Shown: positions 1-6,832, counted from the first letter of the stretch. The stretch is 12,542 nucleotides of DNA from Bacteroidales bacterium (GCA_003157055.1 PMIG01000149.1:19036-31577), one strand, 5' to 3'. The notes: a model not told the origin generated them from the letters alone. Numbers and translations: made by a program.

Positions 1-2
1 CA

Positions 3-617
3 AGGAATATAGCCCTCGGGCTGGCTGTTCTGTTCCTGGCAAGGACTAATGGTCTTCTTTATATACTTAACACAGTAGATGATAATGATCTCTCTGCCAG
101 GTCAGTTAAAAGGTTGGTATTAAATGCTGTATGTTTCCTGGTCTTTTTTCTTTTCTTCCTGATCACACTTATGCTGTCAGCAGGGCTGACATTCACCGGC
201 GGTACTCCGGGAATAGTAGTGGAACATTACAAATACCTTCATAATTTCCTTCATATGCCGGCTGTATTTATAATATTTCTTGCAGGAGTGATTGCTGTTC
301 TCACAGGGATCGGCATAACCATATTCAAAGGAAGCAGAAAGGGGATCTGGTATACCGGTGCAGGAACCATTGTAACCGTATTTGCACTCTTCCTTGTTGC
401 CGGATTTAATAACAGCACTTTTTACCCTTCTGTATCCAACTTCGGGAGCTCCCTTACTATTTATAATGCCTCATCGAGTTATTTTACCCTTAAAACAATG
501 ATGTATGTCTCGTTTATCATTCCTTTTGTTGCAGCCTATATCTGGTATGCCTGGAAAGAAATCAACAAAAAGAAAATAACAAGTGAGGAGATGAATGAGG
601 TAGATCACTTATATTAA
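3..617 (+). CDS. cydB: Cytochrome bd quinol oxidase subunit II, C-terminal part (5' end outside window)
   Basis: This is the C-terminal half of the membrane subunit that pairs with CydA in cytochrome bd, which oxidises quinol and reduces oxygen at low concentrations. The frame is open from base 3 to the TAA at 615-617, giving 204 residues; the family is usually about 340-380 long, so the start is upstream. About five hydrophobic helices are visible. They begin with a segment reading ALGLAVLFLARTNGLLY, followed by the acidic turn NTVDDND, and the last helix ends in a basic tail (WYAWKEINKKK). A shorter TTG start at 114 is only an internal codon, because the sequence upstream continues the CydB pattern. 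cydA should lie just left of the window. A hairpin overlaps the stop codon and a small membrane ORF follows. The family call is by motif and membrane pattern; confidence is good but not absolute because the N-terminal part is missing. Confidence 0.85.
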   Translation, partial: RNIALGLAVLFLARTNGLLYILNTVDDNDLSARSVKRLVLNAVCFLVFFLFFLITLMLSAGLTFTGGTPGIVVEHYKYLHNFLHMPAVFIIFLAGVIAVLTGIGITIFKGSRKGIWYTGAGTIVTVFALFLVAGFNNSTFYPSVSNFGSSLTIYNASSSYFTLKTMMYVSFIIPFVAAYIWYAWKEINKKKITSEEMNEVDHLY

Positions 618-642
618 TGGCAACCGGTTACCGGTTTCCATT
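616..642 (+). terminator. Strong hairpin overlapping the cydB stop codon
   Basis: Bases 616-628 pair with 630-642 in a 13-base inverted repeat with one mismatch (C621 against T637). The core is AACCGGT-T-ACCGGTT, and in RNA the loop would be about three bases. It starts inside the cydB TAA. The following bases are AT-rich but lack a clean T run, so it may be an imperfect intrinsic terminator, an mRNA 3'-end stabiliser or an attenuator before the small ORF at 675. The hairpin is seen directly; its role is inference. Confidence 0.5.
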
Positions 643-674
643 TCTAATTAATTAATAAATAATTGATTATTCCT

Positions 675-788
675 ATGTATATTCCTCAAATTATTCAGTA
701 TCTGCTCTGGCCTGTAATGATAGCGGTCAGCTGGTTTGCAGTCAGGATTGCATTGGCATATTATGAGAAGAGATTTCCTGACAGGTAA
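675..788 (+). CDS. 37-residue single-span membrane protein, candidate cytochrome bd small subunit
   Basis: An ATG at 675 opens a 37-codon frame ending with TAA at 786-788. The product starts MYIPQIIQYLLWPVM, has one hydrophobic helix of roughly residues 8-28, and ends in a charged tail (YYEKRFPDR). The size, the single helix, the aromatic-rich N-terminus, the charged C-terminus and the position 57 bases after cydB are all features of small bd-oxidase subunits such as CydX of Escherichia coli. The residues do not obviously align with CydX, so any relation may be functional only. No clear Shine-Dalgarno is visible and a hairpin separates it from cydB, so expression is not certain. That it is a real gene is inferred from position and composition. 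Confidence 0.55.
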   Translation: MYIPQIIQYLLWPVMIAVSWFAVRIALAYYEKRFPDR

Positions 789-800
789 CAGCAATCCTGA
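742..800. repeat. 10-base perfect inverted repeat spanning the end of the small membrane ORF
   Basis: TCAGGATTGC at 742-751 is exactly the reverse complement of GCAATCCTGA at 791-800, with 39 bases between; a G-T wobble at 741/801 could add one pair. One arm lies inside the 37-residue ORF and the other just after its stop. It could fold the 3' end of that message or be a chance match. No T run follows, so it is not called a terminator. Confidence 0.35.
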
Positions 801-837
801 TAACAAAAACCAGGGAATGTGACTTGCTGGAATGCTT

Positions 838-1566
838 TTATTTTATTGCAAGCGAAATCAATGATGCAATTATATATAAAGGTATTACAAGTGGTGCGGC
901 TCCGATTCCAAATATAGCAAGTGTCGCGACTACAAGGACAATCATTAAATACCTTCCTTCATTTCCTTTGAACCGAAGATTAGACGTTTTGAGCGATAGC
1001 AATGGCAGCCTTGTCACCATAAGGAGTGAAGTGATGAATGTGAATATGAGAAGTGCAACATTAGAGTGTATGAACGAGGCAAGGATCCTTGAAGGTGCAT
1101 AACGCCAGGCAATGACGATGGAAATAACAGCAAGTGCATTGGCTGGAATCGGCAGCCCCTTGAATGATGTGGTCTGCGTATCGTCGGTGTTGAATTTAGC
1201 AAGCCGCAAAGCACCGCAGATAGGCATTACGACCAGAAGGAGCAGGATCATTCCGCTGCCATTTAGAGTATCTGAGTTAAATATCGCAGGGGCATTTAAC
1301 GTCATAGATTTTATAATCAGCTGATAGATAATGATTGCCGGAGCAACCCCGAAGCTCACTTCATCAGCCAGGGAATCAAGTTCTTTGCCGATACTGGAGT
1401 ATGCCTTCAACGCCCGTGCTGAGAAACCGTCACAAAAATCGAATATCATCGCAGCCAGTATCAGCCATGAAGCTGTAACAATATTTCCGTTAAGAGCATA
1501 AATTATTGCGATGAATCCGGATGCAAGATTAAGCGAGGTTATAAGGTTTGGAATATGTTTTTTCAT
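838..1566 (-). CDS. pssA: CDP-diacylglycerol-serine O-phosphatidyltransferase (phosphatidylserine synthase)
   Basis: This integral membrane enzyme joins CDP-diacylglycerol and L-serine to give phosphatidylserine and CMP, the first committed step toward phosphatidylethanolamine. The product has 242 residues. The CDP-alcohol phosphotransferase signature DGx2ARx8Gx3Dx3D is complete: D46, G47, A50, R51, G60, D64 and D68, in a segment starting DFCDGFSAR. The N-terminus (MKKHIPNLITSLNLASGF) and the run of hydrophobic helices to the end match the type II PssA layout. The ATG at 1564-1566 was chosen because the family starts at this point; a GTG at 1641 would add 25 unconserved residues running through the divergent promoter region. 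The decarboxylase partner psd is not in the window. The gene is transcribed away from the HAD gene and converges on the small ORF after cydB. Confidence 0.9.
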   Translation of the reverse strand: MKKHIPNLITSLNLASGFIAIIYALNGNIVTASWLILAAMIFDFCDGFSARALKAYSSIGKELDSLADEVSFGVAPAIIIYQLIIKSMTLNAPAIFNSDTLNGSGMILLLLVVMPICGALRLAKFNTDDTQTTSFKGLPIPANALAVISIVIAWRYAPSRILASFIHSNVALLIFTFITSLLMVTRLPLLSLKTSNLRFKGNEGRYLMIVLVVATLAIFGIGAAPLVIPLYIIASLISLAIK

Positions 1567-1590
1567 TTTCTCAGAATCATGAAAGGTGAG

Positions 1591-1623
1591 CAAAATTAAG
1601 ATTAATTTTAGTAATAATGCCAA
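1591..1623 (-). promoter_or_regulatory. Candidate Bacteroidota promoter for pssA
   Basis: Read on the minus strand, bases 1598-1591 give TAATTTTG, an exact match to the TAnnTTTG -7 box of the Bacteroidota primary sigma factor. Twenty-one bases upstream, 1623-1620 reads TTGG, three of four matches to the TTTG -33 box. The transcript would start near 1584, about 18 bases before the pssA ATG. This is motif evidence only. Confidence 0.4.
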
Positions 1624-1637
1624 TTTGGTTAAATTTG
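1607..1637 (+). promoter_or_regulatory. Candidate Bacteroidota promoter for the HAD-cyclotransferase pair
   Basis: TAAATTTG at 1630-1637 fits the TAnnTTTG -7 box, and TTTA at 1607-1610, 19 bases upstream, matches three of four positions of the -33 TTTG box. Transcription would start near 1643-1645, about a dozen bases before the ATG at 1656. It overlaps the opposing pssA promoter, so the two polymerases would compete for the same DNA. Motif evidence only. Confidence 0.4.
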
Positions 1638-1640
1638 GCA
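1618..1640. repeat. Dyad and 10-base-spaced direct repeat between divergent promoters
   Basis: TGCCAA at 1618-1623 and TTGGCA at 1635-1640 form an inverted repeat. The same segment holds AATTTGG twice, at 1622-1628 and 1632-1638, spaced exactly ten bases, one helical turn. It covers the -7 box of the plus-strand promoter and touches the -33 region of the pssA promoter. This would suit an operator, but no regulator is identified and the AT-rich setting makes chance similarity possible. Confidence 0.3.
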
Positions 1641-1655
1641 CCAGAGAAACCAGCT

Positions 1656-2108
1656 ATGATTGATTTTGCGAATATAAAAATAGCAGTTGATTTTGACGGT
1701 ACGATAGTTGAGCACCAGTATCCTGAAATCGGGAAGGAAAAGCTGTTTGCTTTTCAGACGTTGAAGGAACTCGAAAAAAGAGGAGCCAGGCTTATCTTGT
1801 GGTCATTCCGAATCGGCACCGAGCTTGATGCTGCAGTAGAGTTCTGCAGGAAAAACGGGATAGAATTTTATGCTGTTAACAAGAATTATCCGGAAGAGGT
1901 TATGGATGAATCTGTAAGCCGTAAAATTGATGCTGACATTTATATTGATGATAAGAATGTTGGCGGCTTCCCCGGATGGAGCGAAGTATGGCAAATAATT
2001 TTCCCCTTTGAAATCCAGCAGAAAGAGGCTGAAAAGAGAATGGCTTCTTCTGGGAAAAATATCTTTAAACGATTATTCTCACGGAAAAAGAGACCAGATG
2101 AAAAATAA
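1656..2108 (+). CDS. Small HAD-superfamily phosphatase, BT0820-like
   Basis: A 150-residue soluble hydrolase of the haloacid dehalogenase fold. The motifs are in order: motif I VDFDGT with nucleophile D12 and acid/base D14; motif II ending at S50 in LILWS; motif III K90 in SRK; and motif IV IDD at 97-99, followed by NVGG. There is no large cap domain, so the substrate is probably small or a surface-exposed phosphate. The sequence closely resembles the structurally studied Bacteroides protein BT0820, whose physiological substrate I do not know. The ATG at 1656 places motif I near residue 12 as in relatives; an in-frame ATG at 1617 would add 13 residues across the promoter. The last 25 residues form a basic tail (KRLFSRKKRPDEK) that may contact membrane or nucleic acid. 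It overlaps the next gene by 11 bases. Confidence 0.85.
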   Translation: MIDFANIKIAVDFDGTIVEHQYPEIGKEKLFAFQTLKELEKRGARLILWSFRIGTELDAAVEFCRKNGIEFYAVNKNYPEEVMDESVSRKIDADIYIDDKNVGGFPGWSEVWQIIFPFEIQQKEAEKRMASSGKNIFKRLFSRKKRPDEK

Positions 2109-3219
2109 CCACCTTAAATATTTATTCACCCTTTCCGCCATGTTGATGTTCATTTGGGCAATTTCATGCTCAGGACGTCCGGGGAATAAAGAAAATACCC
2201 TGAAGGCAGAAACAGTGAATACAGCGGAGGACACCAGGGCAAAGCTCATAACAATAAAAAGTCCTGAAGAAAACTCTGATTTTAAAGCCGGTGAAAGGAT
2301 TGAGGTTATTATTGACATTACAGATCCGCGTCGTCTGCCGGATTCAGTAACTGTTTCATTTGACGGGCAGAAAGCGGCATTATTGCGATCTGCCCCATGG
2401 ACTTACTCTGTTCCTTCATCCTTTACAAAGAATACCGGAAGGAAATCACTAAAGGTGACAGCTTTTCTTGACGGTAAGGCAAACACCACAGTAACCCGCT
2501 TCCTTATAATAAATTCCGACATCGTCCCCAAACATTATGGTTATAAGGTAATACATTCCTACCCTCACGATAAGGATGCATTTACGCAAGGTCTTTTTTA
2601 TGATGAGGGCGTACTATATGAAGGTACAGGCCAGGAGGCAAGTTCAAGTCTGAGGAAAGTGGAACTGGAAACCGGGAAGGTGCTCCAGCAGCTTAACCTT
2701 CCCTCTAACCTCTTCGGCGAGGGAATAACATTGTACAACAACAGGATCTTCGAAGTAACCTGGACATCAAAAGTGGGATTCGTTTATGAAAAATCAACAT
2801 TTAAACAGATCAACAAGATATATTACCAGACACAGGGATGGGGATTGACTACAATGAACGATAAGATTGTGATGAGCGATGGTACCAATGTAATTTATTT
2901 CTTTGAACCTGAGATGTTCACAGTTGTATCAAGAATTGAGGTTTATGATAATGAACAGAAGGTCGATTCGCTTAATGAGCTTGAATATATCAATGGCGAG
3001 ATCTGGGCCAATATCTGGATGACGGATCGTATTGTCAGGATAGATCCTGGAACAGGTAAGGTCCTTGGCTATATCAACCTGGCAGGTATACTCAACGATC
3101 CAAATACGGATACCAGGGTAAATGTGCTCAATGGCATTGCTTATGATAAATCCGGTAACAGGATCTTCGTGACAGGCAAAAACTGGCCTAAGCTTTTTGA
3201 GATCAGGATTACTGAATAA
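2098..3219 (+). CDS. Lipoprotein glutaminyl-peptide cyclotransferase (glutamine cyclotransferase family)
   Basis: The product is expected to convert N-terminal glutamine of peptides to pyroglutamate, releasing ammonia, on the outer side of a membrane. It has 373 residues. Residues 1-23 are a lipoprotein signal with Cys24 in AISC. Residues about 50-138 look like a beta-sandwich Ig-like domain, and about 147-373 form the five-bladed propeller of the plant-type glutaminyl cyclase family, with FTQGL (162-166), FGEGIT (207-212), GWGLT (247-251), NELEY (293-297) and TGKNWPKLFE near the end. The start at 2098 gives the clean signal peptide; an upstream ATG at 2008 would bury it behind 30 charged residues. 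The gene overlaps the HAD stop by 11 bases, suggesting translational coupling, and overlaps the 3' end of the convergent kinase gene. The family call is firm; the natural substrates are unknown. Confidence 0.88.
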   Translation: MKNNHLKYLFTLSAMLMFIWAISCSGRPGNKENTLKAETVNTAEDTRAKLITIKSPEENSDFKAGERIEVIIDITDPRRLPDSVTVSFDGQKAALLRSAPWTYSVPSSFTKNTGRKSLKVTAFLDGKANTTVTRFLIINSDIVPKHYGYKVIHSYPHDKDAFTQGLFYDEGVLYEGTGQEASSSLRKVELETGKVLQQLNLPSNLFGEGITLYNNRIFEVTWTSKVGFVYEKSTFKQINKIYYQTQGWGLTTMNDKIVMSDGTNVIYFFEPEMFTVVSRIEVYDNEQKVDSLNELEYINGEIWANIWMTDRIVRIDPGTGKVLGYINLAGILNDPNTDTRVNVLNGIAYDKSGNRIFVTGKNWPKLFEIRITE

Positions 3220-4168
3220 TCTTCACTCCATAAATGACATTAATTCCTGCCGGAATTATAGAGAATTCAACAGGAGTATGTCCCAGAGTTTCCCCGTCAG
3301 CTTCGGCAAACATTACCTGATTTGAAGTAACTTTCAGGTTATTTGACCTGTACCCATCAACCAGCTGATGGCTAAGGATGGTTCCGTCGTAAAGCAGTTT
3401 GAGACTTTTAATTACTTCGATCCTCGACATATCGCGGATTACTGTAATATCAAGCAAGCCGTCATCAGGCAGGGCATCCGGAGTCTGTCTCATTCCACCA
3501 CCACAATACCTTCCGTTCCCGACATTTATTGAAAATACTTTGCAGGAGCTGGTCTTGCCATCAATAGTTAATTCTGAAATAATTTTCTTGTACGAGAGGA
3601 GGCTGGAAAGAAGATTGTAAAAATATATTGCGCGGCTGCTTCTTCCCTTATCTTTCTTGATGTTTGTTTTTCGCACAACCAGTGCTTCAAAACCCAGACC
3701 GGCGATATTTATAAAATACCTTTTATCCTGGATATTCCCGTTGTAAAAACTTATCAGTCCTATATCGTGAGGCATGGTTTTGTTCTCTTTAAGAACTTTA
3801 ACAGCACCTTCATACATCGTTGGGATCCCGAACATTCGGCCCCAGTCATTGCCGGTACCTACCGGTATCATTCCAACGGAGACCTCCTGTGGGGAACAGT
3901 TATCCTGTGTGAAGATACCGTTAACAACCTCATTCAGTGTCCCATCACCTCCTACAGATACCAGCTTTCTGAACCCATTAGCTGTTGCTTCCCTGGCAAA
4001 TTCAATAGCCTGCCCCTTTCTTTCAGTAAACTTTGCTTCAAAGACAATGCTGTTTCTTTCAAGAAGGCCGGAGATCCTGTTCCAATCCTTCTTACCCTTA
4101 CCGTTGCCGGCATTAGGGTTTACAATTATGAACCAATTGTTATGAACCGGGAATGTTGACATTTTCAT
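3209..4168 (-). CDS. Diacylglycerol/sphingosine kinase-like lipid kinase (YegS/DagK family)
   Basis: A predicted ATP-dependent lipid kinase that phosphorylates diacylglycerol or a related lipid at the inner face of the membrane, returning it to phospholipid synthesis. Of 319 residues, the nucleotide-binding half carries IIVNPNAGNGKG (about 14-25), SVGGDGTLNEVVNG (71-84) with the GGDGT signature, and PVGTGNDWG (102-110). The C-terminal beta domain has DGLLDITVI and FAEADGE. Bacteroidota make sphingolipids, so a sphingoid base is an alternative substrate. The ATG at 4168 was chosen; an ATG six bases inside is equally possible, and a TTG at 4189 would add an unsupported extension. The stop lies inside the end of the convergent cyclotransferase gene. 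Family call strong, substrate open. Confidence 0.88.
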   Translation of the reverse strand: MKMSTFPVHNNWFIIVNPNAGNGKGKKDWNRISGLLERNSIVFEAKFTERKGQAIEFAREATANGFRKLVSVGGDGTLNEVVNGIFTQDNCSPQEVSVGMIPVGTGNDWGRMFGIPTMYEGAVKVLKENKTMPHDIGLISFYNGNIQDKRYFINIAGLGFEALVVRKTNIKKDKGRSSRAIYFYNLLSSLLSYKKIISELTIDGKTSSCKVFSINVGNGRYCGGGMRQTPDALPDDGLLDITVIRDMSRIEVIKSLKLLYDGTILSHQLVDGYRSNNLKVTSNQVMFAEADGETLGHTPVEFSIIPAGINVIYGVKIIQ

Positions 4169-4438
4169 TGAGGTTTTAAAGAGATGCAAAGATGTAAATA
4201 AAAGAGTAAGGTAATACCTATATGCAATGATATAATTTTATTGACAAAAATATCACGTATGCTAAGTGGCAATGAACCAATAATATAAGATTAAATATCG
4301 ATCTATTCACTGTTAATAAAGTGTTGAAAACCACGATTGAAATGTTTACAATTACATCTTTGGGTTTCTGAAGCAGTGCTTGTTTATATATTAAATTTGA
4401 AGCTCAAAACTAAAATGTAAAAACAGAAGGAAGGGAAT
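4169..4438. other. Intergenic region between divergent kinase and parA genes
   Basis: These 270 AT-rich bases hold no convincing gene. A minute dyad AGGTA-A-TACCT lies at 4209-4219. A minus-strand TAnnTTTG match (TATTTTTG, bases 4252-4245) could serve the kinase gene but has no -33 partner. No full parS site is present, although this is a common place for one. The only stronger signal is the parA promoter candidate at 4367-4399, listed separately. Confidence 0.5.
4367..4399 (+). promoter_or_regulatory. Candidate Bacteroidota promoter for the parA operon
   Basis: TAAATTTG at 4392-4399 matches the TAnnTTTG -7 box, and TCTG at 4367-4370, 21 bases upstream, matches three of four positions of TTTG. 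The start of transcription would be near 4405, leaving about 34 untranslated bases. The purine stretch AAGGAAGGG at 4427-4435 just before the ATG is the most Shine-Dalgarno-like site in the window. Confidence 0.45.
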
Positions 4439-5215
4439 ATGGGAAGGATAATTGCAATTGCGAATCAGAAGGGTGGTGTTGGGAAGACAACTACGGCTAT
4501 AAATCTGGCAGCGAGCCTTGCTGCACTTGAAAAGAAAGTATTATTAGTGGATGCTGATCCCCAGGCAAATGCAACTTCTGGCATAGGGGTAGATACCAGG
4601 CAAATAAAGAGCACAATATATGATTGTCTTATTGACGGCAAGGATCCTAAAGAGACTTTGATGGGGTGTGAAGTGGAGAATCTTACCCTGATGCCTTCCA
4701 ATATTGATCTTGTTGGTGCTGAAATTGAAATGCTTGACAGGCCGGAGAGGGAAAAGATACTTAAAGGTGTTCTTAAGCAGATTGAAAATGATTACGACTA
4801 TTTATTAATAGATTGTTCTCCGTCACTCGGGCTTCTTACAGTAAATGCCCTTACAGCTGCACATTCAGTTATAATACCTGTTCAGTGCGAATATTTTGCC
4901 CTTGAAGGACTCGGCAAGCTGCTCAACACTATTAAGATAATACAGAATAATCTGAATCCCGACCTTGAGATAGAAGGATTTCTCCTGACGATGTATGATT
5001 CAAGGCTCAGGCTCTCAAACCAGGTTGCAGAGGAGGTAAATAAGCATTTCCAGCAGATGGTATTCTCAACTATAATCCAGAGGAATGTCAAGCTTTCTGA
5101 AGCTCCCAGCTTTGGTCAGCCCGCAATTCTTTACGATGCAGATTCAAGGGGAACTGTGAACTACCTCAATCTTGCAAAGGAAGTGATAGAAAAACAGGAG
5201 GCAAGGGTTAAGTGA
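4439..5215 (+). CDS. parA: Chromosome partitioning ATPase ParA (Soj)
   Basis: ParA binds ATP, dimerises on nucleoid DNA and is released by ParB, driving separation of replicated origins. The protein has 258 residues, typical of chromosomal Soj without the N-terminal helix-turn-helix of plasmid ParAs. The deviant Walker A KGGVGKTT spans residues 11-18, with signature lysine K11 and catalytic K16. The A' motif [10 protein letters not shown] is at 35-44, and Walker [11 protein letters not shown] at 122-131 contains D125. The late block [11 protein letters not shown], including the conserved SEAPSFG, is present. The ATG at 4439 is preceded by a purine-rich site and places Walker A at the usual position. 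parB follows after 34 bases, and the two likely share a transcript from the promoter candidate at 4367. Confidence 0.96.
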   Translation: MGRIIAIANQKGGVGKTTTAINLAASLAALEKKVLLVDADPQANATSGIGVDTRQIKSTIYDCLIDGKDPKETLMGCEVENLTLMPSNIDLVGAEIEMLDRPEREKILKGVLKQIENDYDYLLIDCSPSLGLLTVNALTAAHSVIIPVQCEYFALEGLGKLLNTIKIIQNNLNPDLEIEGFLLTMYDSRLRLSNQVAEEVNKHFQQMVFSTIIQRNVKLSEAPSFGQPAILYDADSRGTVNYLNLAKEVIEKQEARVK

Positions 5216-5249
5216 ACCCATTACGGTTTTTAATCTTAAAGAAATGGAA

Positions 5250-6131
5250 ATGGCAAAGAAAAATGCATTGGGAAGAGGCCTCGGAGCATTGATTGACGGT
5301 GTTGAAAAAGAGATTCTTGAGAAAAAGGTAGAAGCAAACCAGGATATTTCAGTCGACTCGATTGATTCAAACCCCTTTCAACCGAGGACAAGCTTTGATA
5401 ACCAGTTACTGGAAGAGCTGGCGTCTTCAATCAGGAAGCTGGGTATAGTTCAGCCGCTTACTCTCCGTGAGACAAATAATGGCAGATACCAGCTCATTGC
5501 GGGCGAAAGGAGACTTCGTGCTGCCAAGCTTGCCGGATTGTCTCATGTTCCTGCTTATATCCGGACTGCCGATGATCAGGCCATGCTGGAACTTGCATTG
5601 GTTGAAAACATTCAGCGCGAAGATCTTGATGCTGTTGAAGTTGCAATAAGCTTTCAGAGATTGATAGAAGAGTGCAAGCTTACCCAGGAGCAGCTTAGTG
5701 AAAGAGTGGGCAAACAGAGATCAACTGTCGCAAATTACCTGAGGCTTTTAAAGCTTCCTGCCGAGGTTCAGCTTGGGATAAAAAACAAGCTGTTGATGAT
5801 GGGACATGCCCGCGCGCTTGTGAATATTGAAGATCCTAAAAAACAGATGGCTGTTTATTATAAAATTATCGATGGTGGCCTTTCCGTGAGACAGGCAGAA
5901 GAGCTTGTAAGGCTTCTTCAGACAGAAAAGATAAAGGATCCTGAAAAGATTGAAAGAAAAAGAAAACTCAACCAGGATTTTTCCCAGCTTTCAGAACATC
6001 TGAACAGGATATTCTCTTCAAAAGTTAACTTCAGGATAAATGAACTCGGTAAGGGTAAAATAGTGATCCCCTTTGAGAATGCCGAAGATATGGAGCGTAT
6101 TTTGGGTATATTTGATCGCCTTAACTCCTAA
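5250..6131 (+). CDS. parB: Chromosome partitioning protein ParB (CTP-dependent parS-binding clamp)
   Basis: ParB binds parS sites near the origin, uses CTP to slide along DNA, loads SMC complexes and stimulates ParA. The 293-residue product has the full layout. The N-terminal ParA-activating box ALGRGLGALI (6-15) is followed by the CTP-binding domain with NPFQPR (about 41-46) and GERRLRAAK (85-93). Next come LVENIQREDLDAVE and the helix-turn-helix region (LTQEQLSERVGKQRSTVANYL). A C-terminal dimerisation domain ends at DRLNS. The ATG at 5250 gives the common beginning MAKKNALGRGL; an ATG at 5244 adds two residues and cannot be excluded. The gene lies directly after parA. No consensus parS was found in this window, so its binding sites should be elsewhere near the origin. 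Confidence 0.95.
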   Translation: MAKKNALGRGLGALIDGVEKEILEKKVEANQDISVDSIDSNPFQPRTSFDNQLLEELASSIRKLGIVQPLTLRETNNGRYQLIAGERRLRAAKLAGLSHVPAYIRTADDQAMLELALVENIQREDLDAVEVAISFQRLIEECKLTQEQLSERVGKQRSTVANYLRLLKLPAEVQLGIKNKLLMMGHARALVNIEDPKKQMAVYYKIIDGGLSVRQAEELVRLLQTEKIKDPEKIERKRKLNQDFSQLSEHLNRIFSSKVNFRINELGKGKIVIPFENAEDMERILGIFDRLNS

Positions 6132-6145
6132 AATAATTATCTTTG
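6111..6145 (+). promoter_or_regulatory. Possible internal promoter upstream of the DUF5683 gene
   Basis: TATCTTTG at 6138-6145 matches TAnnTTTG exactly. A TTTG at 6111-6114, inside the end of parB, lies 23 bases upstream, a little longer than the usual 19-21. If used, transcription would start near 6152 and let the three envelope genes be expressed apart from parAB. The non-ideal spacing lowers confidence. Confidence 0.35.
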
Positions 6146-6192
6146 TCGCGCCTTTTAAAGATACTTAAGATCAGTAACTGGCGGAGTTTATT

Positions 6193-6822
6193 TTGAAGAC
6201 GTACCATAAAATAATATTTCTTGTATTAGTAACCATGTGCTGTTTCCTTCAAAACAATTCAGCGCAAGATACCATTCCCATCTCCAGACCATCAAAACAT
6301 TCCTTTGTCGCAGAACCTCTCAGGGCAACAATGCTTGCCATAGCACTGCCTGGCTTCGGACAGATATACAACAGGAAATACTGGAAAGTACCTTTTGTTT
6401 ATGCAGGCTTTGGCGGCATATTGTATGCAATCCGCTTTAACTCAAAAGAGTACAATATATTCATGAAAGGATACCAGGATTTTACCGATGACATTCCTGC
6501 GACAAACTCTTATGTGAATCTGATCACAAATATCGATCCCAAAACTTATGACCCGGTCCTTCATCCTAAAACCTATGATCCATCAACTGCAGCCTGGATC
6601 AAGGATAGAATGCTCCTGCAAGTCGATTATTATAAAAAATACCGTGATCTTTCGTATATTGGCATCGCAGCATGGTATCTTTACACTATTCTTGATGCCA
6701 ATGTTGATGCGAGTCTTTTTAATTTTGATGTCAGCAAAGATCTCGACATGAAGGTAGAACCGGTGATGCTGCCATTATCAGGTCAGGCAGGTGTGGGCCT
6801 GAGCCTGAAATTAACTTTTTAA
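6193..6822 (+). CDS. DUF5683-family envelope protein with signal peptide
   Basis: Function unknown; the family is recognised mainly from its conserved place after parB in Bacteroidota. The product has 209 residues starting at TTG (6193-6195). This start gives a proper signal peptide (residues 1 to about 24, basic MKTYHK, hydrophobic core, likely cleavage after NSA), and no ATG gives a better one. Residues 42-80 hold the most recognisable segment, with LPGFGQIYNRKYWKVP followed by a glycine-rich hydrophobic stretch. A second hydrophobic segment lies near 153-168 (YIGIAAWYLYTILDA). The end, VGLSLKLTF, alternates and finishes in Phe, as outer-membrane strands do. A nine-residue motif PKTYDP is duplicated at 116-130. 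The next gene begins ten bases after the stop. The family call is from memory of the motif. Confidence 0.75.
   Translation: MKTYHKIIFLVLVTMCCFLQNNSAQDTIPISRPSKHSFVAEPLRATMLAIALPGFGQIYNRKYWKVPFVYAGFGGILYAIRFNSKEYNIFMKGYQDFTDDIPATNSYVNLITNIDPKTYDPVLHPKTYDPSTAAWIKDRMLLQVDYYKKYRDLSYIGIAAWYLYTILDANVDASLFNFDVSKDLDMKVEPVMLPLSGQAGVGLSLKLTF
6538..6591 (+). repeat. Imperfect 27-base tandem duplication inside the DUF5683 gene
   Basis: Two adjacent 27-base units encode PKTYDPVLH and PKTYDPSTA. The first 18 bases of each unit agree except at synonymous third or wobble positions, while the last nine bases have diverged. This looks like an old in-frame duplication kept under selection for PKTYDP, or a convergent short motif. 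Confidence 0.45.
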
Positions 6823-6832
6823 CTATAATTGA

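Noticed and set aside
824..1324. Plus-strand open frames opposite pssA
   Set aside because: They are antisense to a well-supported membrane enzyme gene and have no signal, motif or start context of their own.
1567..1641. N-terminal extension of pssA from a GTG at 1641
   Set aside because: It adds 25 residues not typical of PssA and runs through the candidate promoters for both divergent genes.
2008..2097. Upstream ATG extension of the cyclotransferase gene
   Set aside because: It would overlap the HAD gene by about 100 bases and place charged residues before the lipoprotein signal peptide.
3399..4159. Plus-strand open frames opposite the lipid kinase gene
   Set aside because: They lie antisense to a gene with clear GGDGT and GTGND motifs and show no recognisable protein features.
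4249..4262. parS-like core TCACGT upstream of parA
   Set aside because: Only the central six bases fit the parS consensus TGTTTCACGTGAAACA; the flanks do not form the palindrome. No other good match was found by eye.
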